Assembly: GCA_022578965.1 (NCBI GenBank)
Contig: MU400529.1
Coordinates: 62,001 to 126,000 of the forward strand
Direction of reading: 5' to 3'
Length of the DNA stretch: 64,000 bases
Source: Xylaria sp. FL1777
Taxonomy: Eukaryota; Ascomycota; Sordariomycetes; Xylariales; Xylariaceae
This document shows, piece by piece, positions 61,636 through 64,000 of this stretch; position 1 is the first letter of the stretch; the number at the start of each line of letters is the position of its first letter. The notes under the pieces are model-generated. The model was not told where the DNA came from. It saw nothing but the letters and a program-made list of their open reading frames with translations, and did not search any database. The position numbers and the translations under genes were made by a program.

Positions 61636-62717
61636 TCTAATCGATATGGAAAGTAGACGGGACTGAAGTTTTTTTTTTTTAGAGAAAAGAAAGATATATT
61701 CGTGAGAAATGAAGAACAGGTGTTGGTTTTAAATACGGATGGATATGACGTCAAGCTTGTGATCTGTCAGTGGCAGGGCCAACAAAAGATGGGTTGCTAA
61801 ACAGACAATAACAAAGCCACAAACAACGAGATGAAGACCAACCAACGAATTTATATACAACTTCCATCACGGCCGATTTACAAGCAGGTAGCATTGCTAC
61901 CTGATGTATTTAATCGGTATTATGTAACCGCGGCTGGAACACGCGTGGCGCGCTTCTCGTCAGGCAGCCCCCGCTGTAGCCTACTAGCTGACAAGGATTG
62001 AAGCACATCGTTTCTTCGCGTGGTCTGCTGATCTGGCGTCGGCCGTCACCTCGAAACCGTGCCCCTTTTTCGCGCGAAGATCCTCTGTGCTGCCTGGATA
62101 ATGACGTGCGATTCCAACGATCTTGAACGGATACGATATGTCTCTATGTGACCCCTCTCGAGGTCTCTTCGCTAGCGAGCGCATTAGCCTTGTCAATAGG
62201 GGTGAGTGAGTAGGTACTAGCTCCCTTCTGATTTTCTTGTTGTAGTCACCGACTCTTCTCTGTTCAAACAGGAGACTGGTGAAAGTAGACTAGGTGTTGT
62301 CTTTTTCGGTTTGTATGCGACCAATTAGTATGACAGCTGCCATTCCGATAAGTCCAGAGTAATGGGTTGACAATCAGTCCCATGTTGCGCTGGGAGAATA
62401 CAGCGATCAAGACAAGCTAAGCGCTATCTATACATACCTACCTACCTAGGTAGGTACCTAGAGTAAACTGCATTAGGAGCCATTGACCAATCAATGCGCT
62501 TCTATTGCTCCTAAAGAAGCAATCTTCGCTACCCTGCTCATGCTGTTGAAAAGAGCCATTGCAACGCATGGAACGGTCACTACAGCAGCATCGCGCATCC
62601 CTACTAATATAGAATAATAAGACCGTGTTTATTCTTTTTTACCCCTTGGTTTACCAAACTCCGTGAGCGTCAAATCAGTAGAAAATCCAGCCGCCGAGTA
62701 GGATATCACTCTATATT
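61636..62717. other. Intergenic, promoter of ankyrin gene
   Basis: About 1.1 kb between the ankyrin gene start and the mtd1 stop, both minus strand. It holds an 18 bp palindrome at 62439-62456. A 70-codon frame at 61984-62196 has no motif support. Confidence 0.5.
62439..62456. repeat. 18 bp palindrome TACCTACCTAGGTAGGTA
   Basis: Perfect palindrome identical to 32696-32713. It continues into GGTACCTAG, another CCTAGGTA-type half. Confidence 0.8.
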
Positions 62718-63859
62718 TCAACCTTCTACAAAAGCCTCGCTTTTCGCCTTCAGGGTGCTCTCCGAGGTAGATTTCACCGACGGACGATTTGCGATCAGAC
62801 GCTGGTTATTTGTTAGTACTCATTTATTTCATTTTGACTTCATTGTCGGGATATGACGTACAACAAGGTTTCTCAGCAACACAGCGATTGTAACTTTGCC
62901 AACTGAAGGCACATATATTGACGCCTTTTCCTTCACTTGGGGACCATCAAAGTTTCGATAGGACGAGAAATTAATGCACACTGCGCCATCGCGGATCAGT
63001 TCGGTCGGGACTTTGTAGTTCTCTGATGGCACGCCACCAATAATCACGTCGCTAATGGGAACACATTGCTCCAGGGTCCAGCCTTCCTTATCCTGGACTT
63101 GGTGACGGGGTTGGCGGATGCCTTGGCCGCGGGTGAAGACCTGCACACCCGTCAAGTCGACAGAATATACCGTGGCACCGTCATTGGCCAGAAGAGCGGC
63201 CAATGGCCGACCATTGACTTCGGATCGATTGATGACTGTTATGGTCTTACCGAATAGCCGGTTGCCGTATGGAAGGATCGAGTTGTAGATCTGGAGATAT
63301 TCTAAAATCTTAACAACGGCAAGTGGCGTGCACGGCAATATGGATTTCTTCAGATTTTGCGGGGGGTCCAGATACCGCACGTTGTGGTACATATTGGAGA
63401 TGTGCTTGTGGCAGAGGCCTTCGACATCTTTAGCAAGGGAAACAGTCTCTTGAATGTACCTGTCATGGACGGGGTTCCCGGGGAAGATAGGATAATAGAC
63501 AATTATGCCATCGACCTTGTTGTCTTCATTGGCCGCCATGATCTCTTCCTCTAGTACTTCTTTCTGGACCTGGCGCAAGTCGAAGTGAAAGCCACTGTAG
63601 TCTCACAGGTGAGCGGGCGATGCCAAGCATACAAACGGGTGGGAAGGCGTTACTTTTCCTCGCACGTCTTCTTGGACCACTCGGCATACTTCGCAGCAGC
63701 CGGATCGTCGTTGGCTAAGAAGGCCACGAGAGTTGGTTTTCCCTCTGCATCCTGCTGCACCGATTTTAACGTGTCCTTGACCTCTGCAAGCAAGCCCTTG
63801 GCAATAGTCTCAGCTAGGATGACCTTACAGGTCTTGGGTACATCTTGGTGAGATGCCAT
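62718..63859 (-). CDS. mtd1: Methylenetetrahydrofolate dehydrogenase [NAD+], cytosolic
   Basis: Oxidises 5,10-methylene-tetrahydrofolate to the methenyl form with NAD+ in cytosolic one-carbon metabolism, feeding purine synthesis. Three exons: the first begins MASHQDVPKTCKVILAETIA and ends CEE; an intron (GTAACG...CTACAG) leads to NGFHFDLRQVQKEVLEEEI; the long second exon carries DGIIVYYPIFPGNPVHDRYI, KDVEGLCHKHISNMYHNVRY, CTPLAVVKILEYL, the nucleotide-binding INRSEVNGRPLAALLANDGA and PSVGKVTIAVLLRNL. A last intron with branch TACTAAC joins RLIANRPSVKSTSES and the stop at 62718-62720; without it the frame would end early at 62829. Length of about 335 residues agrees with yeast Mtd1. A housekeeping gene. 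Confidence 0.93.
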
Positions 63860-64000
63860 AGTTTCCTAGGCGATATGTCACATTAGTCTACATTGGGATT
63901 GATACAGGAGACATGAACCCGTTTCAAGCTATGTTGAGAACACCGGTATCAGGCCTGTCGAAGGACAATAGTGGGAAGTATAAATTGATTACCTGATGCT
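63860..64000. other. 5' flank of mtd1
   Basis: The last 141 bp lie upstream of the mtd1 start and include part of its promoter; no other feature is visible before the window ends. Confidence 0.5.

Noticed and set aside
62829..62870. Stop giving mtd1 the C-terminus RHIPTMKSK
   Set aside because: A following intron with a TACTAAC branch point joins RLIANRPS, the usual family ending, so the early stop lies in the intron.
1..64000. CRISPR arrays, bacterial operons or ribosomal RNA genes
   Set aside because: None seen; the introns, gene families and promoter layout are fungal nuclear throughout.

Overview
The window is nuclear DNA of a filamentous ascomycete (Pezizomycotina, probably a Sordariomycete). 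Genes carry many short GT-AG introns with fungal branch points such as TACTAAC and TACTGAC. Intergenic spaces are long and AT-richer, and several genes belong to families confined to or typical of filamentous fungi. I spliced the main gene models by eye; where exon joints keep frame and restore family motifs I treat the model as firm.

Layout. 1-5233 holds no gene I can defend. 5234-15701 is a sparse accessory stretch: an MFS transporter of the allantoate-permease type, two unrelated 2-oxoglutarate/Fe(II) oxygenases (the first with a damaged-looking N-terminus) and a multi-span membrane protein. 16820-28147 is a conserved block: a DUF1765 protein, a small DUF7709-like protein, the ribosome biogenesis factor Rpf2 and a cinnamyl-alcohol-type zinc dehydrogenase. 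28148-30962 is empty. 30963-54089 is a polyketide gene cluster. 54888-63859 is again conserved: a very large ankyrin-repeat protein with a nucleotidyltransferase-like N-terminus, and the cytosolic NAD+ methylenetetrahydrofolate dehydrogenase Mtd1.

The cluster. The core is a complete highly reducing polyketide synthase (KS-AT-DH-cMT-ER-KR-ACP, about 2,732 aa when spliced) with no release domain. It is divergent from an O-methyltransferase across a 711 bp shared promoter region, and convergent with an Ayg1-like alpha/beta hydrolase that is the obvious candidate to release or trim the chain. Downstream lie a second methyltransferase of the meroterpenoid carboxyl-methylating kind, a cytochrome P450 that is clearly a pseudogene (in-frame stop, two frameshifts, lost splice acceptor, eroded heme signature), and a third methyltransferase. 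A phosphotransferase-fold kinase lies on the other side. Two copies of a short non-coding repeat in direct orientation (30833-30910 and 49174-49352) bracket the segment holding the kinase, hydrolase, PKS and first two methyltransferases. The likely product is a reduced, C-methylated polyketide that is O-methylated at one or more positions; the oxidation once done by the P450 is probably lost in this strain.
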